Positions 1 to 8,760 are shown, numbered from the stretch's first letter. The stretch is 64,000 bases of DNA from Enterococcus faecium (GCF_029023785.1 NZ_CP118955.1:2407001-2471000); one strand, 5' to 3'. Numbers and translations: made by a program. Notes: generated from the sequence alone by a model not told the origin.

Positions 1-1128
1 TTCGATCGAATTTAATGATTGGAAATATTGTCCAAGCATTTTCTTCTTCAGCAAATCGAGATTTGTTTCTGACACTTCCGGATCATCAGCGAATCCAAGA
101 ATGATTTCTTTGACTTTTTCTGCTGCTTTCTCTGGTTCGTCCGTATCTCCGCTGAAGTCCGCAAAGTGAAATTCACGATCCAAGCTGAATTCAAAACCAA
201 AGCTGTCATCGATAATTCCTTGATTGTACATCGCTAGATAGTTTCGAGAAGTATTGCCTAAAATCATTTGGAACAACAGATTGATTGCTGTTTTATAGCG
301 TAACAGTTCTGTTCCTTCTTGCGGCAATGTGTCTAATCCTTTAATACCAAGTACAAATTTATCTCGTGTAATGGCTGCTTCCAATGCACTTTGTTTGATG
401 ATTTCTTTTGTGTTTTCAGGGAAATAACGTACAATTTCTTGCTTTGGAGGGAAATTTTTTGCTTCTTGGTTTTCCCGAATAAGTTTCATCAATTTCTCAG
501 GCTCCATCTTACCAACTACAAATAAAACCATATTGCTTGGCTGATAAAACGTCCGATAGCACGTATACAAGTCTTGAGCTGTGATTTTGTCGATACTTTC
601 AACCGTGCCCGCAATATCGATATGCAATGGGTGTGTAGGATACAAGTTATTTAGTATGCCAAAAAACATCCGCCAGTTAGGGTCGTCTTCATACATTTGG
701 ATTTCCTGACCGATGATTCCTTTTTCCTTGTTTACAGTTTCTTCTGTGAAGTAAGGTGCTTGTACAAAATCGATCAGAGTCGTCAGATTCTTTTCTACCT
801 GATCCGTCGTAGAAAACAGATAGCTGGTTTTCGTAAAACTTGTGAAAGCATTGGCGGAAGCTCCTTGTTTCCCAAATAATTGAAAGACATCACCATCTTC
901 TTTTTCAAACAACTTATGTTCTAAAAAATGGGCAATTCCATCTGGAACTTTCACCTTTTCTTTTTCACCATAGGGAATAAATTCGTTATCGATCGAACCA
1001 TAATTCGTACTGAACAAACCATATGTCTTGTGATAGTCATTTTTAGGCAACAAATACACGGTCAAACCGTTTGGCAGTACTTCATGATAAAGTGTTTCAT
1101 TGATTTGCTCATATTCTGTTTTATTCAT
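1..1128 (-). CDS. yfmH: M16 family zinc metallopeptidase YfmH (3' end outside window)
   Basis: The frame reads without a stop from 1128 to the window edge, 376 codons of a gene expected to be about 430 codons long. The inverted zinc motif HFLEH is at about residues 67-71, and a downstream conserved glutamate stretch (GIIGQEIQMYEDDP) follows roughly 80 residues later, so the catalytic half of the pair appears intact. The family is named for its association with EF-P 5-aminopentanol modification; its substrate is not known to me. An in-frame ATG also exists at 1134, but only the ATG at 1128 has normal spacing from AGGAGG. It overlaps the end of yfmF by 8 bases, which indicates co-translation. 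Product assignment is firm; physiological role is inferred from family naming. Confidence 0.88.
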   Translation of the reverse strand, partial: MNKTEYEQINETLYHEVLPNGLTVYLLPKNDYHKTYGLFSTNYGSIDNEFIPYGEKEKVKVPDGIAHFLEHKLFEKEDGDVFQLFGKQGASANAFTSFTKTSYLFSTTDQVEKNLTTLIDFVQAPYFTEETVNKEKGIIGQEIQMYEDDPNWRMFFGILNNLYPTHPLHIDIAGTVESIDKITAQDLYTCYRTFYQPSNMVLFVVGKMEPEKLMKLIRENQEAKNFPPKQEIVRYFPENTKEIIKQSALEAAITRDKFVLGIKGLDTLPQEGTELLRYKTAINLLFQMILGNTSRNYLAMYNQGIIDDSFGFEFSLDREFHFADFSGDTDEPEKAAEKVKEIILGFADDPEVSETNLDLLKKKMLGQYFQSLNSIE

Positions 1129-2389
1129 TTGCATTTCCTCCTGCTAAAAAGAAGATTGCCTGCAATTCGATTTGCTCAGCTACTTGTTGTATCTCTTTGA
1201 TCGTTACGCTCTCCATACGTTTCAACCATTCTTCATCAGATAATTTTGTTTCCGGCAGCCAGCTGTCCAAAAAAGAAGCTTCGATTGCCGCTTGCGGAGA
1301 GTCTAGAGAAAGCAGATATTGGTTTCTCAGCATTGCTTTTGTCTGAGACAGTTCCAACTCTGTTATTTCACCATTTCGCAAACTTTCTAATTGCTCGTGA
1401 ATCAGATGAAGTACTTGATTTCGGTTCTTTTCATCGATACCGGTTTGGACACTCATGAATCCTCGGAACGTATCCACGCTACTAGAGGCATAATAAGCTA
1501 GACTTTCTTTCTCTCTGACATTCATGAAAAGTTTAGAGTGAGGAAAACCGCCAAATAAACCGTTAAAGACCATTAGCGCAAAACGTTCTGGTTCATCGTA
1601 ATACACATTTGTCTGATAAGCTAGGTTCAGCTTTGCTTGAACGATTGGCTCACGTACTTGTCGTTCCTTCACGATATTCACTTGAGGTTGGGTATAAAAC
1701 AGATCTGGATAAACTGTTTCCCGCGACTCAAATGGTAATTGCCCAACTGCTTCAGCTGCTTTGTCCGGATCAACATCGCCGACAACAAAAATGTCGATTT
1801 GATCATTTGCCATCATTTCTTGATAGTAGGACGCTAGCGAACTAGCAGTGATCTTGTCCAAATCTTCGACTACGCCCAACCCTGGGATCTTTTGTTCCGG
1901 GCTGTTTTCAAAATAAAGTTCTTGCAAGGCATAGGAAGCAAAAGTTTGTTTATCTTCCTTCAAACTTTCCAAATATAGACGCAGATTGTTCTTTTCCAAG
2001 TCAAACGTCAACTGATCAAACTGATGATTTTTAATATTTGGATAAAATAAAACCTCTTTTAAAAAATCTACCGCTTGAGAAAAAAGGTTTGGATCATTGA
2101 CATATTCACCATTCACAAAACTGATCCCTGCGTTTAGCCAATGTAAATTTCCTTTTTTTCTAACTGATAATCCAAAGCTTGCGCCATAAAGCTCTGCAAG
2201 TTGCGCACTTAACTTTGTCTGATCCGGATAATTCAAACTATTTGTTTCCAACATGCTGCTGAGAAGTGAACGTTTCGTGATGACTTCTTGTTGCAGACGC
2301 GCAGTAAAACGGATAAAAATCCGGATCGTTTTGTATTGTTTTGTTGGTAAGACATGAAGATTCACGCCTTCTGCCAATTGATACACCAT
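1121..2389 (-). CDS. yfmF: M16 family peptidase-like protein YfmF (zinc motif absent)
   Basis: This 422-residue protein has the two-half layout of M16 peptidases, including the C-terminal half with conserved stretches such as NGLFGGFPHSKLF and REKESLAYYASSS. At the N-terminal position where YfmH has HFLEH, this protein has SSMLETNS, so no zinc site is visible and it is probably the non-catalytic partner of YfmH, as in other two-subunit M16 systems. The start at 2389 gives the normal family length. It is first in the operon and overlaps yfmH by 8 bases. A TATACT-like -10 lies upstream near 2530. Function beyond partnership with YfmH is inferred. Confidence 0.85.
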   Translation of the reverse strand: MVYQLAEGVNLHVLPTKQYKTIRIFIRFTARLQQEVITKRSLLSSMLETNSLNYPDQTKLSAQLAELYGASFGLSVRKKGNLHWLNAGISFVNGEYVNDPNLFSQAVDFLKEVLFYPNIKNHQFDQLTFDLEKNNLRLYLESLKEDKQTFASYALQELYFENSPEQKIPGLGVVEDLDKITASSLASYYQEMMANDQIDIFVVGDVDPDKAAEAVGQLPFESRETVYPDLFYTQPQVNIVKERQVREPIVQAKLNLAYQTNVYYDEPERFALMVFNGLFGGFPHSKLFMNVREKESLAYYASSSVDTFRGFMSVQTGIDEKNRNQVLHLIHEQLESLRNGEITELELSQTKAMLRNQYLLSLDSPQAAIEASFLDSWLPETKLSDEEWLKRMESVTIKEIQQVAEQIELQAIFFLAGGNANE

Positions 2390-2640
2390 ATTTATATGCT
2401 CCTTTTCACAGTTGATTGCCCGCTTACTCTTTTAATGGGTCAACCTGCCTTTTTTACTTATTCCTCTGCTTGAAATTTATAAGTTCAGGCAATTCGCCGT
2501 TTTTTCTAAATGATGTTACACTTTATAGTATAGCATAGATGTTTTTTATCAAAAGAAACAGACGGCTAAAAGCGTATATTGTTTTTTTATTTTTTATTTT
2601 TCGATATACTAAAGACAAATAAAAGAAGGGAGGGTCATTC

Positions 2641-3102
2641 ATGATCAAAGAATTCAAAGAGTTCATCATGCGTGGAGATGTCTTGGATCTTGCTGTCGGC
2701 GTTGTTATTGGTAGTGCGTTTACAAGCATCGTAAACCAAGTGGTGCAAGGCTTGATCACACCACTAATAGGTTGGTTTGTCGCAATGATCACAGGTACTT
2801 CTGATTTAGAAGGAGCACTTTCAATTCTTGACTGGTCGCCGACAAAAGGCGTCACATTTGCGTTTGGTAACGTTATTAGTGCTATCATTACATTTCTGAT
2901 CACTGGTTTTGTCTTATTCTTAGTTGTCAAAGCGGCAAACCGTGCGAAGAATTTACGCTCCAAAGAAGAGCAAGTGGAAGTGGAAGAAACTCCTACTGCA
3001 GAAGATTATCTTAGTGACATACGCGATCTTCTTGCCAAACAAGTGGCAGAAGACAATACACATCCAGTAGAGCAAACAAATCTTTCCGATACTTCTAAAT
3101 AA
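2641..3102 (+). CDS. mscL: Large-conductance mechanosensitive channel MscL
   Basis: The 153-residue product begins with the amphipathic N-terminus and first transmembrane helix typical of MscL (MIKEFKEFIMRGDVLDLAVG, then the glycine/alanine-rich pore helix). A variable extracellular loop spans about residues 45-70, and TM2 is around residues 75-100, ending in the basic VKAANRAKN. The C-terminal region is acidic and predicted helical. The channel opens under membrane tension to release solutes on hypo-osmotic shock. The ATG at 2641 is preceded by GGGAGGGTCATTC. It is monocistronic, divergent from yfmF, and ends at a strong bidirectional terminator. The tail is slightly longer than in E. coli MscL (136 residues). 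Confidence 0.97.
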   Translation: MIKEFKEFIMRGDVLDLAVGVVIGSAFTSIVNQVVQGLITPLIGWFVAMITGTSDLEGALSILDWSPTKGVTFAFGNVISAIITFLITGFVLFLVVKAANRAKNLRSKEEQVEVEETPTAEDYLSDIRDLLAKQVAEDNTHPVEQTNLSDTSK

Positions 3103-3104
3103 TA

Positions 3105-3162
3105 AAGAATCTAAAAAAAAGAAAGCCGATTTTCAGTGTCGGCTTTCTTTTTTTAGATTCTT
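3105..3162. terminator. Bidirectional intrinsic terminator between mscL and GNAT gene
   Basis: An almost perfect inverted repeat with A/T flanks: AAGAATCTAAAAAAAAGAAA on the left, a GCCGA stem with a short loop, and the complementary arm ending in TTTTTTTAGATTCTT. The A-tract and T-tract are part of the stem, so it can terminate transcripts from both mscL (plus) and the acetyltransferase gene (minus). The last bases of the acetyltransferase gene lie inside the right arm. Confidence 0.85.
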
Positions 3163-3607
3163 AACTTGCTACTTGTTCCTTTTTCATGTCGATATGTGGA
3201 ATATCATCTTCCAAATACACATCTGAGATTGCCTTGAATCCAAACGACTCATAAAAAGCTTGTAGGTATTCTTGTGCGCCGATCACGATTGGTTTTTCTG
3301 GAAAATTTTTCTGGATCATGTTAATCGTTTCTTGAACAATCTTTCTTCCTAAATCATCTTTACGGTTGTCCTGATGAACAAGGACACGTCCAAAATGGAT
3401 ACTCTCCGCTTCTTCATATACTCGCGTGTAGGCAAGGATCTTCCCATCAGTATCTTGAAAAAACGTATGCCAAGCTTGTCCATCAATGTCATCAACTTCT
3501 TGATAAGGACACTGTTGTTCCACAACAAAAACTGCGATTCGTTCTTTGACGATCGCGTAAAACTCTGCTGTTGACAATTCTTCAAATTTCTTTACCTGAT
3601 ATTCCAC
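3161..3607 (-). CDS. GNAT family N-acetyltransferase (ElaA-like)
   Basis: The product of about 148 residues matches the ElaA branch of GNAT enzymes: VEYQVKKFEELSTAEFYAIV at the start, KERIAVFVVEQQCPY early on, VDDIDGQAWH, the beta-4 segment RVLVHQDNRKDDLGRKIV, which contains the acetyl-CoA pyrophosphate-binding loop, and a late FYESFGF. Acetyl-CoA is the expected donor; the acceptor is unknown. An open frame extends upstream to an ATG at 3658, but a GTG at 3607 preceded by AGGGGG matches the family length better, so I chose it. It is convergent with mscL and shares a terminator with it. Start choice is moderately certain; the family call is strong. Confidence 0.82.
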   Translation of the reverse strand: MEYQVKKFEELSTAEFYAIVKERIAVFVVEQQCPYQEVDDIDGQAWHTFFQDTDGKILAYTRVYEEAESIHFGRVLVHQDNRKDDLGRKIVQETINMIQKNFPEKPIVIGAQEYLQAFYESFGFKAISDVYLEDDIPHIDMKKEQVAS

Positions 3608-3658
3608 TAAGCAAACGCCCCCTGCTTTTTTATTCTTAGCATACCGATTCGCACACAA

Positions 3659-3700
3659 AAAAGCAAACGAACCTTACGAATCTCAGGCTCGTTTGCTTTT
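3659..3700 (-). terminator. Terminator at the 3' end of veg
   Basis: The inverted repeat AAAGCAAACGA / TCGTTTGCTTT flanks a loop of about 17 bases. The original veg stop codon (3700-3702) overlaps the right arm, so the hairpin directly follows the full-length reading frame. This shows that the ancestral gene ended here and not at the internal TGA. Confidence 0.7.
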
Positions 3701-3945
3701 TAAACTGCTTCAGTTAAAAATTCGATCTCAACTGTCCGAGTAAGTACATCTGAATAGCTGTAAGATACTCATTCAAAAGAATTTTCTTCAGGATCCAAAT
3801 CAACAACGAATACTGAAGGATAGGTTTCTGTTAAAACGCCGCGGCGTTCTGTTTGACGCTTTCTTCCTGTCTGAGCAACCAACATGATTGGGCTGCCGAT
3901 ACGACCTTCTAAATCTTTCTTGATTGAAGCTAAAGTTGTTGGCAT
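3700..3945 (-). pseudogene. veg: Veg family protein, interrupted by an in-frame TGA
   Basis: From the ATG at 3945 the frame encodes a Veg/DUF1021 protein (MPTTLASIKKDLEG early on, then RGVLTETYPSVFVVDLDPEE). The frame stops at a TGA at 3769-3771, immediately after ENSFE. Reading through gives VSYSYSDVLTRTVEIEF and ends at TAA 3700-3702 next to a terminator, for a family-typical length of about 81 codons. Veg homologues carry an arginine where the TGA lies, so a CGA-to-TGA nonsense change is the simplest explanation. The 58-residue truncated product keeps most of the N-terminal barrel but loses the last 22 residues. Veg influences biofilm formation in Bacillus subtilis. The start is fixed by AGAGGTGA and by a promoter whose -10 covers the alternative upstream ATG. 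A sequencing error cannot be excluded. Confidence 0.8.
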
Positions 3946-3965
3946 ACAGTTCACCTCTACTATCA

Positions 3966-3994
3966 ACTATACCACATATTTTTAAAATTTTCAA
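3966..3994 (-). promoter_or_regulatory. Strong sigma-A promoter of veg
   Basis: On the minus strand TTGAAA (3994-3989) is separated by 17 bases from TATAGT (3971-3966). Transcription would start about 14 bases before the ATG at 3945. In Bacillus the veg promoter is one of the strongest vegetative promoters, and this layout is consistent with that. Confidence 0.75.
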
Positions 3995-4059
3995 GTTTAC
4001 CATAAAAAAAAAAGAAATGCAATAAAAATAAATAAGAAGCTCATTAAGATTTTTCTAAA

Positions 4060-4638
4060 TTATTCCTCATTATAAAATTTCAAGTGTTTTTTTATTTTGA
4101 GTTTTACTCTCCCGTAAGCGCTCATTACTTGCTTGTGATCCATTGCTAAACATTCAGCCATGTCTACAAAATCAACGCCTTGCATATAATAATGAAAAAT
4201 TTTAGCTTCTATTTTTGAAAACTGGATTTCGCAATTTTCGATTGCTTCTTTTAATAAAAGATGCTGAATCGCTAAAGGTTCTTGCAATGTGATCTCTGCT
4301 AAAAAGTCTGGTCCTTCTGTCTCTATTTTTTGGTCGATTGAGACTTCATCTTTTTGATCACGACGCTTCAGCGCGTTCTGCTTCCTCAACAGAGAATAGA
4401 TTTGATTGCTTATAATGCTTTTATAATAACTTCCAAAGCTAACACCTTTGCTTTTTTCGTAAGTTCTCAATGCCTGATATAAAGCGATCCTTGCTTCTTG
4501 TTCCCAATCCTCAGAAACATAATTTCTTAAATAATAGGTGTTTTTCAAACGTAGTAAAAGTGGAAAATATTTTTGATACAGGGCAGCAAATGCTTCTTCG
4601 TCACCATTACGTGCAGCGCGCAATAACTCCTCAGACAT
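4060..4638 (-). CDS. sigH: SigH/ComX-like sigma-70 family RNA polymerase sigma factor
   Basis: The 192-residue protein has region 2 in its N-terminal half (AFAALYQKYFPLLLRL, then YVSEDWEQEARIALYQALRT, which corresponds to the core-binding and -10 recognition helices) and a region-4-like C-terminus (KIEAKIFHYYMQGVDFVDMA, then KQVMSAYGRVKLKIKKHL). Its length and position after yacP/rae1 match Bacillus sigH and the enterococcal ComX-like factors, which direct alternative transcription including competence-type genes. The ATG at 4638 lies 6 bases after a perfect 13-bp hairpin that contains the GGAGG ribosome-binding site. It is the last gene of the dut-to-yacP cluster. Region 4 is weakly conserved, as is usual for this group. 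Confidence 0.82.
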   Translation of the reverse strand: MSEELLRAARNGDEEAFAALYQKYFPLLLRLKNTYYLRNYVSEDWEQEARIALYQALRTYEKSKGVSFGSYYKSIISNQIYSLLRKQNALKRRDQKDEVSIDQKIETEGPDFLAEITLQEPLAIQHLLLKEAIENCEIQFSKIEAKIFHYYMQGVDFVDMAECLAMDHKQVMSAYGRVKLKIKKHLKFYNEE

Positions 4639-4644
4639 AAAATA

Positions 4645-4674
4645 ATTCCTCCATAAATTCGTTTATGGAGGAAT
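4645..4674 (-). promoter_or_regulatory. Hairpin sequestering the sigH Shine-Dalgarno
   Basis: On the transcribed (minus) strand ATTCCTCCATAAA and TTTATGGAGGAAT form a perfect 13-bp stem closed by a CGAA tetraloop. The only plausible Shine-Dalgarno for the sigma factor, GGAGG, lies wholly in the 3' arm, and the ATG follows 6 bases later. No T-run follows, so a terminator is less likely than a translational switch. This would keep initiation low unless the stem is opened by an RNA, a protein, temperature or a translating ribosome. Confidence 0.75.
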
Positions 4675-4714
4675 CTTATCATCAATGATTCATCGAACTG
4701 ATTAGAACGATATG

Positions 4715-5245
4715 TTATTTATTTTTTCTCATTAAATCGTCCAATTTTTGGGACAATTTTTTTAACTGCTCTTCATTCCATGGAGAATTACGTCGGAAAT
4801 CAATAAAATGCATATCTTTATTTTCTTGGGCTATTGTTTTTTCCGTTTTTTTTATCGTCTTATATAATTCATAAGCAGAAGTTCGTAATGCTCCTTGGGA
4901 AAAGATCATCCACTGTTCTGCTAAATCGCTTGTCGCCACTGTCACTTGTGTCAAACGGTCATTCAGCTGACCAGCGATTCTCTCGATATAACTGTCAGCC
5001 GTTTCGTCTTCTTTCGTAAAAACAACATCCAACTGGTATTTCTTATAATTTTGTTGGATGCCCGGAACTAGTTGGGCATCGAAGACAACGATGACTTCCA
5101 TTCCTTCATATTTCGCATAATTTGATAAACGATGTAAAAGAGCTTCTCTTGCATCCGCCATTTTGTCCTGCTTTTTAAGCTGGACAAGTTCCGGCCACGA
5201 ACCAATCATGTTGTAGCCGTCTACAATCAACAGCTGTTTTTTCAT
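4715..5245 (-). CDS. yacP: NYN-domain ribosome-associated endoribonuclease YacP/Rae1
   Basis: The 176-residue protein opens with the PIN-like NYN signature LLIVDGYNMIGSWPEL, carries VIVVFDAQLVPG and the acidic stretch TKEDETADSYIERIA that helps form the metal site, and ends in a helical basic tail. Homologues (Rae1) cut mRNA in the ribosomal A site. The start at 5245 lies 3 bases after the end of rlmB, and the gene is followed by sigH, the standard order in Firmicutes. Family assignment is secure; a ribosome-linked role here is transferred from Bacillus. Confidence 0.9.
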   Translation of the reverse strand: MKKQLLIVDGYNMIGSWPELVQLKKQDKMADAREALLHRLSNYAKYEGMEVIVVFDAQLVPGIQQNYKKYQLDVVFTKEDETADSYIERIAGQLNDRLTQVTVATSDLAEQWMIFSQGALRTSAYELYKTIKKTEKTIAQENKDMHFIDFRRNSPWNEEQLKKLSQKLDDLMRKNK

Positions 5246-5248
5246 GGT

Positions 5249-6121
5249 CTACTCCCCCTGACGTTGGGAAAAAGCCTGATACATAAGCAAACCAGCAGCA
5301 ACACTGGCATTTAAGCTCTGGACGTGCCCGGTCATCGGGATCGTCAGCAATTCATCCATTTCTTTTTTCAATCCTGGACTCATTCCTTTGCCTTCATTAC
5401 CAATGACTAAAGCAATTGATCCTTTGGCATTCCATTTTTGGAAGTTTGTGCCGGTCATATCTGTGCCAAATACCCAAAATCCTGTTTCTTTGAGCTGTTG
5501 CACAGCTTGTACCAAATTCGTCACGCGTGCAACAGGGACATGTTCGACTGCCCCAGTGGAAGTCTTTGTTACGATAGGTGTGATTCCAACTGCTCGGTGT
5601 TTTGGTATGATCACACCATCGACGCCACTTGCGTCTGCTGTCCGTAAAATCGACCCAAAATTGTGTGGATCTTCGATGCTATCCAAAATCAAAAAGAAGG
5701 GGTCTTCTTTTTTCTCTTTTGTTCGTTCAATCAGTTGGTCAAGGGATAAATATTCATAAGGTGTAATCGCAAGAACGACTCCTTGATGCACGCCGTGATC
5801 GCTCAAAGTTTCTAATTTTTGTTTAGGAACCCATTTGACTGGCACAGCTTGTTCACGTGCGATTTCTTTCAGTTCTTCTACTTTTTCTCCTCGTGAATCT
5901 TCTTGAAGAAAGAGTTTATTCCCTCGCCCTTGTTGTAGCGCTTCTACTGCGGCATGGTGCCCAAAGACGAAATTATCTTCTAATGCTTCTTCATTTTGAT
6001 CAGAAACTGACTGATTTCGTCCAGTTTGCTTTTTATTTGAATATCTATTTTGTTTTTTGTCTTCAAATCCACGTTTCGATTGATGTTTGTTTGTTCTTTC
6101 TTTACCCATTTTTTTCACCAA
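5249..6121 (-). CDS. rlmB: 23S rRNA (guanosine(2251)-2'-O)-methyltransferase RlmB
   Basis: The 290-residue SPOUT enzyme has a basic, low-complexity N-terminal extension of about 45 residues (rich in K, N and Q), the substrate-binding domain beginning [12 protein letters not shown], and the trefoil-knot catalytic motifs [31 protein letters not shown] (here [14 protein letters not shown]) and [13 protein letters not shown]. It uses S-adenosylmethionine to methylate G2251 (E. coli numbering) in the ribosomal P loop. Its ATG region overlaps the end of mrnC by 20 bases. The start could lie at M5 (6109) instead of 6121; both are compatible with the overlap. Confidence 0.93.
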   Translation of the reverse strand: MVKKMGKERTNKHQSKRGFEDKKQNRYSNKKQTGRNQSVSDQNEEALEDNFVFGHHAAVEALQQGRGNKLFLQEDSRGEKVEELKEIAREQAVPVKWVPKQKLETLSDHGVHQGVVLAITPYEYLSLDQLIERTKEKKEDPFFLILDSIEDPHNFGSILRTADASGVDGVIIPKHRAVGITPIVTKTSTGAVEHVPVARVTNLVQAVQQLKETGFWVFGTDMTGTNFQKWNAKGSIALVIGNEGKGMSPGLKKEMDELLTIPMTGHVQSLNASVAAGLLMYQAFSQRQGE

Positions 6122-6512
6122 CTTTCTGAATACACCAGCGGATCAATTCTTCCATCCGCTCGGTTTGTTTTGTCAAATGCAGATAGCCCATGAGCGCTTC
6201 GAACCCTGTTGCGACCCGATACGTCGTAACATCAGCATTTTTTGCGCTCGTATGGCTTTTAGCATTTCTTCCTCTGCGATAATAAAGTTCTTCTTCTTCT
6301 GTCAAAAGATGTTCTTCCAGCATTTGCTGAATCAAAAAGGCTTGTGCATTCGCAGAAACATAATTCGTTGCCGCACGATGCAGCTTATTGGGTTTTGTTT
6401 CTCCTTGATCAATCAGGTGGTCACGAACATAGATTTCGTAAATCGCATCTCCAACATAAGCCAAGGCTAAACCGTTCAATTGTGTGTAATCTCTCATGCT
6501 TCTCTTCTCCAT
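6102..6512 (-). CDS. mrnC: Mini-ribonuclease III MrnC
   Basis: The 136-residue protein is an RNase III catalytic domain without a dsRNA-binding domain. The signature [19 protein letters not shown] contains the catalytic aspartate, and a second acidic/basic region ([17 protein letters not shown]) and late [11 protein letters not shown] complete the fold. Mini-III removes the ends of 23S rRNA precursor. It overlaps cysS by 19 bases and rlmB by 20 bases, giving a tightly coupled cysE-cysS-mrnC-rlmB-yacP transcription unit. Length is typical for the family. Confidence 0.94.
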   Translation of the reverse strand: MEKRSMRDYTQLNGLALAYVGDAIYEIYVRDHLIDQGETKPNKLHRAATNYVSANAQAFLIQQMLEEHLLTEEEELYYRRGRNAKSHTSAKNADVTTYRVATGFEALMGYLHLTKQTERMEELIRWCIQKVGEKNG

Positions 6513-7906
6513 CGGGTTCCTTGCGGTGTATCTTCTAATAAGATCCCTTTTTCTTTCAACAAATCACGAATTTCGTCGCTTCGGACAAAATCACGATTGC
6601 TTCTTGCTTGATTTCGTTCTTCGATCAATTGTTCAATCTCTTCATCTAATAACTCTTCTGCTGTAAATAAAATACCGAAGATCGAAAGCCATTGCGAGAA
6701 TAAAGCTTCTCCTTGTGCCAAGACAGCGGCAGAAACTTTCGGCTGGTCTAGATAAGTGTTCAGCCACTTAGCAAGCTCATAGACCACTGTGATCCCATTT
6801 GCTGCATTAAAATCATCGTCCATTTCTTCGATGAATCGCTGTTCTAAATTTTCTAACAAAGCGATTTTATCCGCATCATCTGCCAAATTCTCTGAGGCAG
6901 TTTCTTGGCGGAATTTCAAATTGTCAAACGTATTCTTCAATCGTTGTAAATTGGTGGCTGCTTCTTTCATCGTCGTTTCACTGTAGCGGATCGGACGACG
7001 GTATTGTGTGGTCGCCATGAAGAAACGCAAGACTTGTGGATCAACGTTTTTGATCATTTCATGTACAGTGATGAAATTCCCTAGAGATTTACTCATTTTT
7101 TCATCGTCTTCGCCAATCGTTACATAGCCATTGTGCATCCAGTAATTAGCGAATTTTTTCCCTGTTTTCGCTTCACTTTGTGCGATTTCATTTTCATGAT
7201 GAGGAAATTCTAAATCTTGCCCGCCACCATGGATATCGATCGTTTCTCCTAAATGTTTTGTTGCCATAACGGAACATTCAATATGCCAACCGGGACGTCC
7301 TTTGCCCCATGGTGAATCCCAAGAAATCTCGCCAGGTTTTGCTTGTTTCCATAAAGCGAAATCTAATGGGTCTTCTTTTTGCTGCTGTTCTTCCCCTGTA
7401 CGCTGACTTGCTCCGACTTCCAGTTCATCGATGGATTGGTCACTTAATTTCCCATAATTTTCAAATTTACGGGTACGGTAATACACATCACCTGAAGATT
7501 CATAAGCATAGCCTTTTTCAACCAACACTTGAATAAATGCTAAAATATCTGGCATATGATCCATGACTCTTGGATGCAGTGTAGCAGGCTCGACATTCAA
7601 CGCTTTCGTATCTTCTTCAAATGCTCGGATGAAACGATCAGCAACTTCTGGTGCTGTAATACCTAATTCGTTTGCTGTACGGATGATTTTATCGTCTACA
7701 TCCGTGAAATTCGATACGAAATCGACTTTATAGCCTCGATATTCAAAATAGCGTCGAATTGTATCGAAAGCAATGGTGCTACGAGCATTTCCGATATGGA
7801 TATAATTATACACAGTCGGTCCGCAGACATACATACCGACATGTCCCTTTTGTATAGGGATGAATTCTTCTTTTTTTCTGGTCAATGTATTGTAGATTTT
7901 TATCAT
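6494..7906 (-). CDS. cysS: Cysteine--tRNA ligase
   Basis: The 470-residue class I synthetase has the zinc ligand C28 in CGPTVYN, the HIGN form of the HIGH motif at residues 37-40, further zinc ligands at about C211, H236 and E240 (HHENE), and the KMSKS loop at 270-274. The C-terminal helical domain is complete. It charges tRNA-Cys. The start overlaps cysE by 4 bases. Co-transcription with cysE behind a cysteine T-box means that both cysteine synthesis precursor supply and tRNA charging respond to uncharged tRNA-Cys. Confidence 0.98.
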   Translation of the reverse strand: MIKIYNTLTRKKEEFIPIQKGHVGMYVCGPTVYNYIHIGNARSTIAFDTIRRYFEYRGYKVDFVSNFTDVDDKIIRTANELGITAPEVADRFIRAFEEDTKALNVEPATLHPRVMDHMPDILAFIQVLVEKGYAYESSGDVYYRTRKFENYGKLSDQSIDELEVGASQRTGEEQQQKEDPLDFALWKQAKPGEISWDSPWGKGRPGWHIECSVMATKHLGETIDIHGGGQDLEFPHHENEIAQSEAKTGKKFANYWMHNGYVTIGEDDEKMSKSLGNFITVHEMIKNVDPQVLRFFMATTQYRRPIRYSETTMKEAATNLQRLKNTFDNLKFRQETASENLADDADKIALLENLEQRFIEEMDDDFNAANGITVVYELAKWLNTYLDQPKVSAAVLAQGEALFSQWLSIFGILFTAEELLDEEIEQLIEERNQARSNRDFVRSDEIRDLLKEKGILLEDTPQGTRWRREA

Positions 7907-8439
7907 TCTGATCTCCTCACTTTTTCTCCTTTGATTCGAACGACTTTTGCTGGTACTCCTACCGCTGTAGCGTCGTCTGGAACATCTTTCAACACAACGG
8001 CACCTGCACCGATTTTGGCGTTTTTTCCGATCGTTACCGGTCCTAATATCTGCGCATTCGCAGAGAGCATGGCTCCTTGTTTAACAGTTGGGTGTCTTTT
8101 ACCCGTTTCTTTTCCTGTGCCGCCTAATGTTACGCCATGGAATAAAATCACATCGTCCTCGATTTCTGCGGTTTCGCCAATGACGATTCCCATTCCATGG
8201 TCGATGAACACGCCAGTTCCAATCGTTGCTCCTGGATGGATCTCAACACCAGTTAGGAAACGCCAGAATTGAGCATTGATCTTCGCCAATAAAAAGAGCC
8301 GGTGCTGATATAAAAAATGAGAGAAACGATGCCAAAACAAGGCATGAAAACCAGGGTATGTCAAAACGATCTCAGCTGTCGAACGTGCAGCCGGATCGTT
8401 TCTCTTTGCTGCATCAATCGCTCGGGTAAACCAACTCAT
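7903..8439 (-). CDS. cysE: Serine O-acetyltransferase
   Basis: The 178-residue product is a left-handed beta-helix acetyltransferase of the short Gram-positive CysE type. An N-terminal helical part is followed by hexapeptide repeats from about residue 70 ([19 protein letters not shown], then [20 protein letters not shown] and [20 protein letters not shown]). It makes O-acetylserine from serine and acetyl-CoA for cysteine synthesis. The open frame continues 43 codons upstream, but that stretch is the T-box terminator; the ATG at 8439 with a nearby GGAGTGG is the real start. No cysK follows, so the sulfhydrylase must be elsewhere. Confidence 0.94.
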   Translation of the reverse strand: MSWFTRAIDAAKRNDPAARSTAEIVLTYPGFHALFWHRFSHFLYQHRLFLLAKINAQFWRFLTGVEIHPGATIGTGVFIDHGMGIVIGETAEIEDDVILFHGVTLGGTGKETGKRHPTVKQGAMLSANAQILGPVTIGKNAKIGAGAVVLKDVPDDATAVGVPAKVVRIKGEKVRRSE

Positions 8440-8487
8440 GACTTTCCACTCCTTTCGTAAGAATTTTATGTAGGAAATCATCTTCTT

Positions 8488-8752
8488 ATAAAGAAAAGAA
8501 GCGCCTTTTAAATAAGTTTCCTTATCAAAAGACGCTTTCCGCGTGGTTCCACTTTTCTTCATAATCAATGATTATCTCTGACAGCTAACGCCTGTTATAC
8601 GTTCTTGGCTACTTTGTTTCCTATAAAACAGTTTTTCCTGTTTTCTGTGTTTCGCCAAGACCACTCCCAGAGGCATTTCGGCAACCATTCATTGATACCT
8701 TGCACCACCCGGTATCTCTCTTGTAATGATCAGCTGCTTACTTTTTTCTGTT
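8488..8752 (-). promoter_or_regulatory. T-box leader (tRNA-Cys responsive) upstream of cysES
   Basis: Reading the minus strand, a stem I region contains GATACC...GGTATC around the conserved GGGTGGTGC, and then a TGC (cysteine) specifier in GAAATGCCTC. The T-box sequence AAGTGGAACCACGCGG follows near 8535-8552. It overlaps a terminator whose arms AAGCGTCTTTTGATAAG and CTTATTTAAAAGGCGCTT (8537-8499) precede a T-rich tract. Uncharged tRNA-Cys would stabilise the antiterminator and allow cysE-cysS transcription. The specifier identity is my reading of the loop. Confidence 0.9.
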
Positions 8753-8760
8753 CATCGTGT

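Noticed and set aside
2523..2963. 146-codon minus-strand frame opposite mscL
   Set aside because: Antisense shadow of mscL with no independent support.
5388..5759. 123-codon plus-strand frame opposite rlmB
   Set aside because: Shadow of the rlmB coding sequence; no ribosome-binding site or family resemblance.
8440..8568. 43-codon N-terminal extension of cysE
   Set aside because: The stretch is the T-box and terminator of the leader; a good ribosome-binding site precedes the ATG at 8439.
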